From DASTHS01 sp035718085 (GTDB taxonomy: Bacteria > Actinomycetota > Acidimicrobiia > Acidimicrobiales > Palsa-688), in contig DASTHS010000121.1 in NCBI GenBank assembly GCA_035718085.1, forward strand, positions 1-14,282: a stretch of 14,282 nt of DNA, written 5' to 3'. A program made the position numbers and the translations under genes. The notes beneath the pieces are model-generated. The model made no database searches. It saw only the letters and a program-made list of their open reading frames with translations, and had not been told where the DNA came from. Below are positions 1 through 6,213 of this stretch, one piece after another. Every line of letters starts with the position of its first letter. The stretch's first letter is position 1.

Positions 1-1
1 C

Positions 2-856
2 GGCCTGCCGCCGGGCGTGTTCAACCTGGTGACCGGCTACGGGAACGAGGTCGGCGAGGCCATCGCCGCCCACCCGCTGGTCGACATGATCAGCTTCACC
101 GGCTCCACGCGCGCCGGCAAGCGGGTCACCGAGGTGGCGGCCCAGACCGTCAAGCGGGTGGCGCTCGAGCTCGGCGGCAAGTCGCCCAACGTCATCCTCG
201 AGGACGCCGACTTCTCCAAGGCCATCCCCGACGCCATCCAGCAGTGCTTCATCAACTCCGGTCAGACCTGCTCCGCCCTCACCCGGCTGCTGGTGCCCCG
301 GTCGCGCCTGGCCGAGGCCGAGGAGCTGGCCAAGGCCACCGCTGAGGGCTACGCCATCGGCGACCCCTTCGCCGAGGGCACGCTGCTCGGCCCGGTCATC
401 TCCGACGCCCAGCGCGAGCGGGTGACCGGCTACGTCCAGAAGGGCATCGACGAGGGGGCGAAGCTGCTCACCGGCGGCCCCGACCGCCCCGAACAGTTCG
501 AGAAGGGCTACTACGTCAAGCCCACGGTGTTCTCCGAGGTGCGCAGCGACATGACCATCGCCCAGGAAGAGATCTTCGGGCCGGTGCTGGTCATCCTCCC
601 CTTCGAGGACGAGGACGACGCGGTGCGCATCGCCAACGACAGCGACTACGGCCTCGCCGGCGGCGTGTGGGCGGGCGACACCGACCGGGCCAAGGCGGTG
701 GCCCGCCGCATCCGCACCGGGCAGGTGGCCGTCAACGGCGGCGGGTTCAACCCCGTCGCCCCCTTCGGTGGCTACAAGCAGTCGGGCAACGGGCGCGAGC
801 TCGGCAAGTTCGGCATCGAGGAGTTCCTCGAGATCAAGGCCATGCAGCTGCCGTAG
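2..856 (+). CDS. Aldehyde dehydrogenase family protein, 5'-truncated by window edge
   Basis: NAD(P)-dependent oxidation of an aldehyde to a carboxylic acid; the substrate cannot be told from the sequence. The frame is open to the left edge, so only the last 284 residues are visible, a bit over half of a typical ALDH of about 480 residues. Visible landmarks are the Rossmann-region FTGST, the LELGGKSP block carrying the general-base Glu (visible residue 56), the catalytic Cys in NSGQTCSA (visible residue 90, codon 269-271), the EEIFGPVL block, and the C-terminal FGGYKQSGNGRELGKFG stretch. The fold and both catalytic residues are intact, so it should be active. The real start lies outside the window; the GTG at 17 is internal. 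It ends just before a strong GC hairpin, so it is probably the last gene of its transcript. Confidence 0.96.
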   Translation, partial: GLPPGVFNLVTGYGNEVGEAIAAHPLVDMISFTGSTRAGKRVTEVAAQTVKRVALELGGKSPNVILEDADFSKAIPDAIQQCFINSGQTCSALTRLLVPRSRLAEAEELAKATAEGYAIGDPFAEGTLLGPVISDAQRERVTGYVQKGIDEGAKLLTGGPDRPEQFEKGYYVKPTVFSEVRSDMTIAQEEIFGPVLVILPFEDEDDAVRIANDSDYGLAGGVWAGDTDRAKAVARRIRTGQVAVNGGGFNPVAPFGGYKQSGNGRELGKFGIEEFLEIKAMQLP

Positions 857-873
857 CTGCCCCGCAAACGCAG

Positions 874-902
874 ACCGCCCCGCCGCTCCCGGGCGGGGCG
901 GT
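874..902 (+). terminator. GC-rich hairpin after the aldehyde dehydrogenase
   Basis: An 11-bp perfect stem (874-884 with 892-902) closes a 7-nt loop, 18 nt after the ALDH stop. There is no T tract, as is common in high-GC actinobacteria. It likely terminates or attenuates ALDH transcription before the nicotinamidase promoter. Confidence 0.6.
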
Positions 903-916
903 GGCGCGCCCGGGGG

Positions 917-922
917 CAGGAT
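917..922 (+). promoter_or_regulatory. Weak -10-like hexamer of a possible leaderless pncA
   Basis: CAGGAT lies exactly 6 nt before the ATG at 929. It differs from TAnnnT only at the first base and has the same spacing as other gene starts here. A purine-rich GGGGGCAGG just upstream of the ATG could instead be a ribosome binding site, so the two readings compete. Confidence 0.35.
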
Positions 923-928
923 GTGGGC

Positions 929-1489
929 ATGGCCCGGGCCCTGATCGTCGTCGACGTCGAGCGCGACTTCTGCGAGGGCGGCTCGCTGGCGGTGTCGGGT
1001 GGGGCGGCGACCGCAGCCGCCATCAGCGCCCACATCGAGCGGTCGTCCGGGCGCTACGCCCTGATCGTGGCGACGCGCGACTGGCACGTCGACCCGGGCG
1101 ACCACTTCGCCGTCGAGCCCGACTTCGCCGCCACGTGGCCGGTGCACTGCGTCGCCGGCACCGCCGGAGCCGAGTGGCACCCCGACCTCCGGTTGCCCGA
1201 CGCGACCGTGGTGGTGTCGAAAGGCGAGCGGGCCGCCGCCTACAGCGGGTTCGACGGCCGCGACGCCGCCGGCCGCACCCTCGACGAGGTGCTGCGCGCC
1301 GCGGGCATCGACGAGGTGGAGGTGTGCGGCATCGCCACCAGCTTCTGCGACCGCGCCACCGCCCTCGACGCGGCGCGGGCCGGCTACCGCACCCGGCTCC
1401 TGGTCGACCTGTGCGCCGACGTGGCCGGCGCCGACACGGCCGGCACCCTGCACGAGCTGCGGGCGGCGGGGGTGGAGGTGGCCTCGTGA
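929..1489 (+). CDS. pncA: Nicotinamidase (isochorismatase-like hydrolase family)
   Basis: Hydrolyses nicotinamide to nicotinate and ammonia in the NAD salvage pathway; cytoplasmic. The 186-aa product matches the length and residue spacing of Mycobacterium tuberculosis PncA. The catalytic triad is Asp9 (VVDVERDFCEGGSL), Lys98 (VVSKGE) and Cys140 (GIATSFC). Metal ligands Asp51, His53, His59 and His73 (DWHVDPGDH, WPVHC) keep the same spacing as D49/H51/H57/H71 of PncA. I chose the ATG at 929 over the in-frame GTG at 923 because the protein then begins right at the first beta strand and the start fits the local promoter spacing. It is a single gene between two unrelated neighbours. All active-site residues are present, so function is assigned with confidence, although other isochorismatase-family amidases share the fold. 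Confidence 0.93.
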   Translation: MARALIVVDVERDFCEGGSLAVSGGAATAAAISAHIERSSGRYALIVATRDWHVDPGDHFAVEPDFAATWPVHCVAGTAGAEWHPDLRLPDATVVVSKGERAAAYSGFDGRDAAGRTLDEVLRAAGIDEVEVCGIATSFCDRATALDAARAGYRTRLLVDLCADVAGADTAGTLHELRAAGVEVAS

Positions 1490-1508
1490 CCAGCCGGCGC
1501 CCTGCGGC

Positions 1509-2366
1509 TCAGCGGGCGTGGCGGGCGCGCAGCTCGTCCCAGCGGGCGGCGCCCACCCGGGCGAAGAGGGCCTCCGGTCCGCTGCCACCGGGCGCGGCGC
1601 CGGGCACGCCGGCGTCGGCGGCGAGGGCGCCGAGGGCTCGGTCGCAGGCGGCGGCCACCGGGTCGATGAGCACCAGCGGCAGGATGACCAGCCGGTAGCC
1701 CCACGCCCGCAGCTCGGCCAGGCCGACGTCGGGCGACCGCCCGCCGCCGACGGCGTTGAACAGGCACGGGCCCTGCACCAGCCGCGGCACCGCCTCGACC
1801 TCCTCGCGGGTGGCAGGCGCCTCCACGAAGGCCACGTCGGCCCCGGCGCGCAGGGCGGCGTTGGCCCGGCGCACGGCCTCGCCGAGGTCGGCGACGGCGC
1901 GGGCGTCGGTGCGGGCGATGACCACCAGGTCGGGGTCGGGCCGGGCCTCCACCGCCGCGGTGACCTTCGACAGCCACTCGTCGGCGGGGACGACCTGCTT
2001 CCCGGGCAGGTGGCCGCACCGCTTGGGCGACACCTGGTCTTCGATGTGCAGGGCGGCGACGCCGGCGGCGGCGTAGGCGCGCACCGTCCGGTGCACGTTG
2101 AGCTCGTTGCCGTAGCCGGTGTCGGCGTCAGCGATCACCGGCAGCCCCGACGCCTCCACCAGGCGGGCGGCGTTGGCCGCCATCTCGGTCATGGTGAGCA
2201 GCCCGTAGTCGGGAAGCCCGGCGGCCACCGAGGTGCCCGCCCCGGTCATGTAGACCGCCGGGAACCCGTGGTCGGCGACCATGGCGGCGGTCAACCCGTC
2301 GTAGGCGCCGGGGGCCACCACCGTGCCCTCGGCGAGGCGCCGGCGCAGCGTCGAGCCGGCGCTCAC
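1509..2366 (-). CDS. Isocitrate lyase/PEP mutase superfamily protein (methylisocitrate lyase-like)
   Basis: A (beta/alpha)8 enzyme that makes or breaks a C-C or C-P bond next to a carboxylate in a 2-oxo-acid product. The 285-aa length is normal for the methylisocitrate lyase/oxaloacetate decarboxylase/carboxyPEP mutase branch and much shorter than true isocitrate lyases. Metal-binding acids are in IADADTGYGN (Asp80, Asp82) and HIEDQ (Glu109). The lyase signature KRCGH (115-119) supplies catalytic Cys117, which favours a lyase over a phosphonomutase. The start is GTG at 2366, overlapping the upstream 74-aa gene by 4 nt (GTGA), so the two are probably translationally coupled. The reading frame is open further upstream to 2624, but that extension is Arg/Pro-rich and unlike the family. 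The exact substrate is unresolved: no prpC or prpD neighbour supports a methylcitrate cycle. Confidence 0.88.
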   Translation of the reverse strand: MSAGSTLRRRLAEGTVVAPGAYDGLTAAMVADHGFPAVYMTGAGTSVAAGLPDYGLLTMTEMAANAARLVEASGLPVIADADTGYGNELNVHRTVRAYAAAGVAALHIEDQVSPKRCGHLPGKQVVPADEWLSKVTAAVEARPDPDLVVIARTDARAVADLGEAVRRANAALRAGADVAFVEAPATREEVEAVPRLVQGPCLFNAVGGGRSPDVGLAELRAWGYRLVILPLVLIDPVAAACDRALGALAADAGVPGAAPGGSGPEALFARVGAARWDELRARHAR

Positions 2367-2587
2367 CGGAACCGGGCCCCGGTCCGGCCCGGCACGGGGG
2401 TGCGCCACGACCGGCCCCCCGGCGGCCGGCACAGCAGGCGGCGCACCGGCGCCCCGTCGTCGGTGGCGACGCGGACCGACCCGCGGGGCACCTCGGAGCC
2501 CTGGTCGTCCTCGGGCAGGGGCCAGTGACCCAGCGCGAGCTGGCGGCGGGCGCGGAGGTGGGCGTCGGGTCCGGGCGTGGTGGCCAC
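2363..2587 (-). CDS. Small hypothetical protein, first gene of a two-gene operon
   Basis: I do not recognise this 74-aa protein. It is basic, rich in Arg, Pro and Gly towards the C terminus, with a more ordinary middle (LALGHWPLPEDDQGSEV) and one Cys; there is no signal peptide or membrane segment. Three things argue it is real: its TGA stop overlaps the GTG of the lyase gene in the classic 4-nt arrangement, its GTG start at 2587 sits exactly 6 nt after a TAGACC hexamer, and it fills the only gap between the lyase and the divergent peroxiredoxin. It may alternatively serve as a leader peptide coupling translation of the lyase. Function is unknown. Confidence 0.5.
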   Translation of the reverse strand: MATTPGPDAHLRARRQLALGHWPLPEDDQGSEVPRGSVRVATDDGAPVRRLLCRPPGGRSWRTPVPGRTGARFR

Positions 2588-2593
2588 GACGGA

Positions 2594-2599
2594 GGTCTA
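2594..2599 (-). promoter_or_regulatory. -10-like hexamer for the 74-aa gene and lyase operon
   Basis: TAGACC on the minus strand is 6 nt upstream of the GTG at 2587, a leaderless arrangement. It lacks the final T of TAnnnT. No -35 box is recognisable. It faces the peroxiredoxin promoter at 2628. Confidence 0.4.
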
Positions 2600-2627
2600 G
2601 CCGAGGTGAGGGGGCGGCGGCCACGGG

Positions 2628-2633
2628 TAGCGT
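2628..2633 (+). promoter_or_regulatory. -10 hexamer of a probable leaderless peroxiredoxin transcript
   Basis: TAGCGT is followed by 6 nt and then the GTG start at 2640, so transcription would begin at the start codon. No Shine-Dalgarno sequence precedes the GTG and no -35 is recognisable. Confidence 0.55.
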
Positions 2634-2639
2634 TCCGGC

Positions 2640-3101
2640 GTGCTCACCCCCGGCACCCCGGCCCCGACCTTCGTGCTGCCCGACCAGAGCGGCGCGCCCG
2701 TCGACCTGGCCGACCTGCGGGGGCGCTGGGTGCTGCTGTGGTGGTACCCCCGCGCGTCGACCCCGGGCTGAACACTGCAGGGCCAGGGCCTGCGTGACAG
2801 GTCACCCGCGTTCGACGCCGCCGGCGTCACCATCCTCGGCGCCTCGTTCGACTCCGTCGACGACAACCGCGCCTTCGCCGACGCGCAGGGCTTCGGCTAC
2901 CGGCTGCTGTCGGACCGTGACCACCGGGTCGGTGCCGCCTACGAGGTGCTACGGGACCCGTCGGAGGCGTACGCCGCATACCCGGACCGCGTCGCCTACC
3001 TGATCGACCCGACCGGCGTCATCCGGGTCAGCTACGAGGTGGCCGACGTGGTGGCCTTCGCCGACACCGTCCTGGCCAACGTGAAGGAGCTGCAGGCATG
3101 A
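2640..3101 (+). CDS. Selenocysteine-containing peroxiredoxin (BCP/PrxQ-like), TGA-recoded
   Basis: Reduces hydrogen peroxide or organic hydroperoxides through a selenol in the cytoplasm. Read through the in-frame TGA at 2769-2771, the frame gives 153 residues, the normal length of BCP/PrxQ proteins. The N terminus (PAPTFVLPDQSG) and middle (WVLLWWYPRASTPG) lead straight into Sec44, exactly where the family has its peroxidatic Cys: PRASTPG-U matches the PxxxTxxC motif, followed by GLRD, then ILGASFDSVDDNRAFADAQ and AYLIDPTGVIR. The resolving Cys found five residues later in 2-Cys PrxQ is Gln, and the product has no cysteine at all, so it would be a 1-Sec enzyme reduced by an external thiol. 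The GTG start follows a -10-like hexamer by 6 nt. The stop overlaps the transporter ATG by 4 nt. Ordinary annotation would end this gene at residue 43. A nonsense-mutated pseudogene is the alternative, but the intact downstream half and hairpin speak against it. Confidence 0.9.
2769..2771 (+). other. In-frame TGA read as selenocysteine (Sec44 of the peroxiredoxin)
   Basis: The TGA replaces the peroxidatic Cys codon of the peroxiredoxin motif. Family similarity continues in the same frame on both sides, and no other internal stop occurs before 3099. Confidence 0.9.
2787..2803 (+). promoter_or_regulatory. Candidate bacterial SECIS hairpin of the peroxiredoxin
   Basis: GGCCUG (2787-2792) pairs with CAGGUC (2798-2803), including one G-U pair, around the loop CGUGA. 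The loop is 22-26 nt after the UGA and has G as its second base, matching the general bSECIS pattern of a G in the first two loop positions. Codons in and around this stretch (ACA, CGT, AGG, TCA) are unusual for this GC-rich gene, which suggests selection on RNA structure. A competing hairpin with a bulged U exists at 2773-2796. Confidence 0.65.
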
Positions 3102-3883
3102 CGCAGGTGGGACGGCCGGTGCGCCCAGGCCAGCCGACCACGATCCCCATCGACGCCAACCCCGGTGACGAGGCCGGCGCGGCCGCCGAGCTGGCAGGCC
3201 GGGTCGCCGAGGTCTCCAAGGGGGCGGCGCGCGCCGCGGTGCTCGGGGTCAACGACGGGCTGGTCACCAACGTGTGCCTGATCCTGGCTGTCGCCGGCGC
3301 CTCCGCCTCCTCGGGGGCCGTGCGCCTGGCCGGGTTCGCCAGCCTGCTGGCCGGCGCGTTCTCCATGGCGGCGGGCGAGTGGGTGTCGGTGCGCAGCCAG
3401 GTGGAGCTCTACCGGAGTCTCATCGGCGCGCTGCACTCGCTGATCGCCCGCAACCCGCGGGTGGTGCTCGACGAGCTCACCGGCCGGCTCGAGGACGCCG
3501 GGTTCGGCCGGACCACCGCCCAACGGGCGGCCACCGAGCTCCCCCTCGACGAGGGGAAGTTCCTCCGCTTCGCCACCACGACGATCTTCGGGATCGACCA
3601 GGAGTCGCTCGGCTCGCCGCTCACCGCGGCGTCGACGTCGCTGCTGCTCTTCGCGGCCGGGGCGCTGGTCCCGCTGCTGCCGTGGTTCTTCCTGGGTGGC
3701 GCCGTCGCGGTCGCCGTGTCGGTGGCGGCGACCGCCGCGGCCAGCCTCGTCGTGGGTGCCTACGTGGCCCGCTCCAGCGACCGGCCGCTGTGGGCGGGGG
3801 CGGGCCGCCAGCTGCTGATCGTCGCCGCCGCCTCGGCGGTCACCTTCGGCATCGGCCACCTCTTCGGCGCCGCCGTGTCGTGA
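3098..3883 (+). CDS. VIT1/CCC1-family metal (Fe2+/Mn2+) transporter
   Basis: A membrane transporter of the vacuolar iron transporter family, expected to move Fe2+ or Mn2+ out of the cytoplasm. The 261-aa product has a hydrophilic N terminus of about 40 residues and five hydrophobic segments (about 44-67, 76-96, 172-195, 197-222, 238-259), the VIT1 topology. Family motifs are AVLGVNDGLVTN (Asp53) in TM1 and SMAAGEW (Met90, Glu94) in TM2, positions that line the metal path in VIT1. The loop between TM2 and TM3 (about 97-171) is acidic, like the cytosolic metal-binding domain. Its ATG overlaps the TGA of the selenoprotein peroxiredoxin (ATGA), so its translation probably depends on ribosomes that pass the Sec codon. 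That links metal export to peroxide defence. The metal is inferred from the family. Confidence 0.88.
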   Translation: MTQVGRPVRPGQPTTIPIDANPGDEAGAAAELAGRVAEVSKGAARAAVLGVNDGLVTNVCLILAVAGASASSGAVRLAGFASLLAGAFSMAAGEWVSVRSQVELYRSLIGALHSLIARNPRVVLDELTGRLEDAGFGRTTAQRAATELPLDEGKFLRFATTTIFGIDQESLGSPLTAASTSLLLFAAGALVPLLPWFFLGGAVAVAVSVAATAAASLVVGAYVARSSDRPLWAGAGRQLLIVAAASAVTFGIGHLFGAAVS

Positions 3884-3921
3884 CCCCCGCTGCCCCTGGC
3901 GGCTCCGGTCAGCGGCGGGGG
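3884..3921. terminator. Possible bidirectional terminator between convergent genes
   Basis: CCCCCGCTG (3884-3892) pairs with 3910-3921 with one bulged C, closing a 17-nt loop. It begins immediately after the transporter stop, and its 3' arm lies in the last codons of the convergent acyltransferase. No T tract is present. Confidence 0.4.
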
Positions 3922-4625
3922 CGGGCGCTGTACTCGTCGACGTAGCGCTGGCCCGACAGCGCGGCGATGGCGCCCATCAGGTCGTCGGTCAGGGCCCGCG
4001 CCCCTGCGACGGGGTCGAGCCGGCGGTAGCGGTCGAGGGCCATGGGCTCGCCCACCCGGACGGTGACCCGGTGCCCCGGGCGCACCACCAGCAGCGGGTC
4101 GGTGGCGTGCTGCACCCGGTCGGTGCCGATCAGCCCGACGGGCACGACGGGCGCCCCGGTGCGCAGCGCCAGGCGACCGACCCCGGTCTTGCCCCGGTGC
4201 AGCAGGCCGTCGCGGCTGCGGGTGCCCTCGGGGAAGATGCCGAACAGCTCGCCGGCGCCGAGCACCGCGGCGGCGACCTCGAGGGCGTGGGCCCCCGACG
4301 CGCTGTCCGAGCGGTCGACGGGGATGTTGCCGAGCAGCGTGAAGAGGTGCCGCGTGGCGAGCGACTCGACGTATTCGGCCTTGCCGATGAAGCGGGTCAG
4401 GCGTGGCAGCACGGCGAAGAGCACCGTGGAGTCGAACACCGACAGGTGGTTCGGGGCGATGATCGCCGCGCCGCGACGGGGGATGCGCTCGAGGCCGGTC
4501 ACCTCGACGCGCTCGATGGCGCACAGCCACGCCAGCGTGGCCCGGCGGGTGACCTCGAACAGCGCCCGGTTGACCGGCGGCACCGGCGGGCCGCCGGCCA
4601 CCCGCAGCTGGTCCGGTCCCACCAC
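3909..4625 (-). CDS. plsC: 1-acyl-sn-glycerol-3-phosphate acyltransferase-like (PlsC family)
   Basis: Probably transfers an acyl group to lysophosphatidic acid to form phosphatidic acid, the precursor of phospholipids and triacylglycerol; acts at the inner face of the membrane. The 238-aa length is normal for bacterial PlsC. LPLAT motifs in order: the catalytic NHxxxxD as NHLSVFD (His60, Asp65), a middle block with GNIPVDRSD (99-107), the glycerophosphate-binding FPEGTRS (131-137), and VPVGLIGTD (161-169). The GTG at 4625 is chosen because TACAGT ends 6 nt upstream of it; a second GTG follows directly. The frame stays open far upstream, but that part is antisense to the neighbouring gene. It diverges from the HAD-PlsC fusion at 4743, so two acyltransferases share one intergenic region. 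Acyl acceptor specificity is inferred from the family. Confidence 0.92.
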   Translation of the reverse strand: MVGPDQLRVAGGPPVPPVNRALFEVTRRATLAWLCAIERVEVTGLERIPRRGAAIIAPNHLSVFDSTVLFAVLPRLTRFIGKAEYVESLATRHLFTLLGNIPVDRSDSASGAHALEVAAAVLGAGELFGIFPEGTRSRDGLLHRGKTGVGRLALRTGAPVVPVGLIGTDRVQHATDPLLVVRPGHRVTVRVGEPMALDRYRRLDPVAGARALTDDLMGAIAALSGQRYVDEYSARPRR

Positions 4626-4631
4626 GGGCCG

Positions 4632-4637
4632 ACTGTA
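4632..4637 (-). promoter_or_regulatory. -10 hexamer of a probable leaderless plsC transcript
   Basis: TACAGT on the minus strand is separated by 6 nt from the GTG at 4625. No Shine-Dalgarno sequence precedes the start. Confidence 0.55.
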
Positions 4638-4728
4638 GGCCGAGGGGCCGCCGGCCGGCCCTGCGGAGAGGTGCGTCCCGACGGCGGCGACACCGCTCGC
4701 CACCCGGGCGCGCGCCCCGGGGTGCTCG

Positions 4729-4734
4729 TAGGCT
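4729..4734 (+). promoter_or_regulatory. -10 hexamer for the HAD-PlsC/WS-DGAT cluster
   Basis: TAGGCT lies 8 nt before the GTG at 4743, leaving at most a 1-2 nt leader. With 4632-4637 it forms a divergent promoter pair in a 117-nt intergenic region; nothing else is evident there. Confidence 0.45.
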
Positions 4735-4742
4735 CGCCGCCC

Positions 4743-6164
4743 GTGAGGGCCGCCGCCGTGTTCGACCTCGACCGCACGCTGATCGCCGGGTCGGCCGTGC
4801 CCATCGCCCTGCGCCACCTCCACGCCGCCGGGCTGCCGGTGCCGACGCTGCCCGCCGAGGGGGCCCTCCAGGGGGTCGTCGGCCTGGTCGGCGACGCCCT
4901 CCCCGGGGCCACGGCCCTCCAGGTGCTCGCCGAGCCGACCGCGGGCTGGGCCACCGTCGACGTCGAGGAGGCCGCCCGCCACCTCGCCGAGGAGGTGGCG
5001 ACCCGCCTGCACCCCTTCGTCGGCGGGGTGCTCGACGAGCACCGGCGCGCCGGGCGGCTCGTGGTGCTCGCCTGCGCGCTGGGGGCGCCCTTGGCTCGCG
5101 CCATCGGCGAGCGGATCGGGGCCGACGACATCGTCGCCACCGAGTGGGAGGTCGCCGACGGCCGCACCACCGGCCGGCGCCTCGGGCCCCGGATCGCGGG
5201 CCGGGCCAAGCGGGCCGAGGTCGCGGCATGGGCCGGGCGGGCCGGCGTCGACCTCACCGGCAGCTGGGTCTACGCCTCCAGCCACCGCGACACCGGCCTG
5301 CTGGGCCTGGCCGGCCACCCCGTGGTGGTCAACCCGGACCCCCGGCTGGCGGCGACGGCGGTGCTGCGCCGGTGGCCGATGCGCTGGCTCGACAAGCCCG
5401 AGGGGGTGGTGAAGGTCGCCGGCCGCGAGGTGCAGGACTGGGTGCGGCCGCTCAGCGCGCCGGCCCTGGATCCCTTCGCCCACGTGGTGCTCGAGGGCGT
5501 CGAACGGGTGCCGCCGGCCGGCGGTGCCGTGCTGGTCTTCAACCACCGCTCGTACTACGACGCCACCGCCGTCGCCTACCTCATCGCGGCGTCGGGCCGC
5601 AGGGCCCGCTTCCTCGGGAAGAAGGAGGTCTTCGACGTCCCCGTCGCCGGCTCGGTCGGCAAGGCCCTCGGCGGCATCCGGGTCGACCGGGGCACCGGCT
5701 CCGACGAGCCGCTCGACCGTGCCGTCGCCGCGCTCGTCGGCGGTGACCTCATCGCCATGGCGCCGCAGGGCACCATCCCGCGCGGTCCGGCGTTCTTCGA
5801 GCCCGAGCTGCAGGGCCGGTGGGGCGCGGCCCGCCTGGCCATCGCCACCGGGGTGCCGGTGGTGCCCGTCGGCCTGTGGGGCACCGAGCAGGTGTGGCCG
5901 CGCTCGGCCCGGGTGCCACGACCGGTGCGCCCCGGCGGGGTGCGCCCAACCGTGCGGGTGCACGTCGGCGAGCCGTTCCGCGTCGGGGGCGACGACCCCG
6001 ACGTCGCCACCAAGGAGATCATGCACCGCATCACCGCCCTGCTGCCCGCCGAGGCGCAGCGGCGGCGCACCCCCACCGCCGAGGAGCTGCGCGCCACCTA
6101 CCCGCCCGGCTACCGCGGCGACCCGGCGGCCGAGCGCGCCCGCCGGCCCGGTCGCGACACCTGA
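4743..6164 (+). CDS. HAD-IB hydrolase/lysophospholipid acyltransferase fusion
   Basis: A two-domain protein of 473 aa. Residues 1-205 are a HAD-IB (SerB-like) domain and about 235-430 an LPLAT domain, the arrangement of actinobacterial HAD-PlsC proteins such as mycobacterial PlsC homologues. The HAD nucleophile motif is intact (FDLDRTLI, Asp8 and Asp10), the motif III Lys is in RAKRAE (154-159), and NPDP follows at 197-200. The usual Ser/Thr of motif II is replaced (LACALGAP), and the first acidic residue of motif IV appears as Ser (YASSHRD), so phosphatase activity may be weakened. The LPLAT part has the catalytic NHRSYYD (His268, Asp273), but the PEGT motif reads PQGT (341-344). The Lys/Arg-rich tail from about 420 is probably disordered. 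GTG at 4743 is chosen because the HAD motif begins 6 residues later. WS/DGAT follows 49 nt downstream, consistent with a glycerolipid operon. Confidence 0.9.
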   Translation: MRAAAVFDLDRTLIAGSAVPIALRHLHAAGLPVPTLPAEGALQGVVGLVGDALPGATALQVLAEPTAGWATVDVEEAARHLAEEVATRLHPFVGGVLDEHRRAGRLVVLACALGAPLARAIGERIGADDIVATEWEVADGRTTGRRLGPRIAGRAKRAEVAAWAGRAGVDLTGSWVYASSHRDTGLLGLAGHPVVVNPDPRLAATAVLRRWPMRWLDKPEGVVKVAGREVQDWVRPLSAPALDPFAHVVLEGVERVPPAGGAVLVFNHRSYYDATAVAYLIAASGRRARFLGKKEVFDVPVAGSVGKALGGIRVDRGTGSDEPLDRAVAALVGGDLIAMAPQGTIPRGPAFFEPELQGRWGAARLAIATGVPVVPVGLWGTEQVWPRSARVPRPVRPGGVRPTVRVHVGEPFRVGGDDPDVATKEIMHRITALLPAEAQRRRTPTAEELRATYPPGYRGDPAAERARRPGRDT

Positions 6165-6175
6165 CCCCGCCCGGC

Positions 6176-6199
6176 CGACCACCACGACCACGACCACCA
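6176..6199 (+). repeat. Short ACC/ACG trinucleotide tract in the WS/DGAT leader
   Basis: The 49-nt gap between the HAD-PlsC stop and the next ATG holds a run of ACC and ACG triplets. It is simple sequence with little secondary structure and would leave the ribosome site behind it unpaired. Confidence 0.5.
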
Positions 6200-6202
6200 G
6201 CC

Positions 6203-6208
6203 GAGGAG
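6203..6208 (+). promoter_or_regulatory. Ribosome binding site of the WS/DGAT gene
   Basis: GAGGAG with a 5-nt spacer before the ATG at 6214 is the clearest Shine-Dalgarno site in the window. It fits an internal operon gene, in contrast to the leaderless-looking first genes. Confidence 0.7.
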
Positions 6209-6213
6209 CCACC

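Noticed and set aside
2367..2624. N-terminal extension of the lyase to 2624
   Set aside because: Arg/Pro-rich and unlike the family; the GTG at 2366 gives the normal length and a coupled overlap.
2323..3003. 226-codon plus-strand open frame over the peroxiredoxin
   Set aside because: A frame shadow rich in Arg and Pro; the correct frame is the one interrupted by the TGA at 2769.
2640..3101. The peroxiredoxin as a nonsense-mutated pseudogene
   Set aside because: The TGA falls exactly on the catalytic Cys codon, the rest is intact, a hairpin follows at SECIS distance, and a second gene in the window shows the same arrangement.
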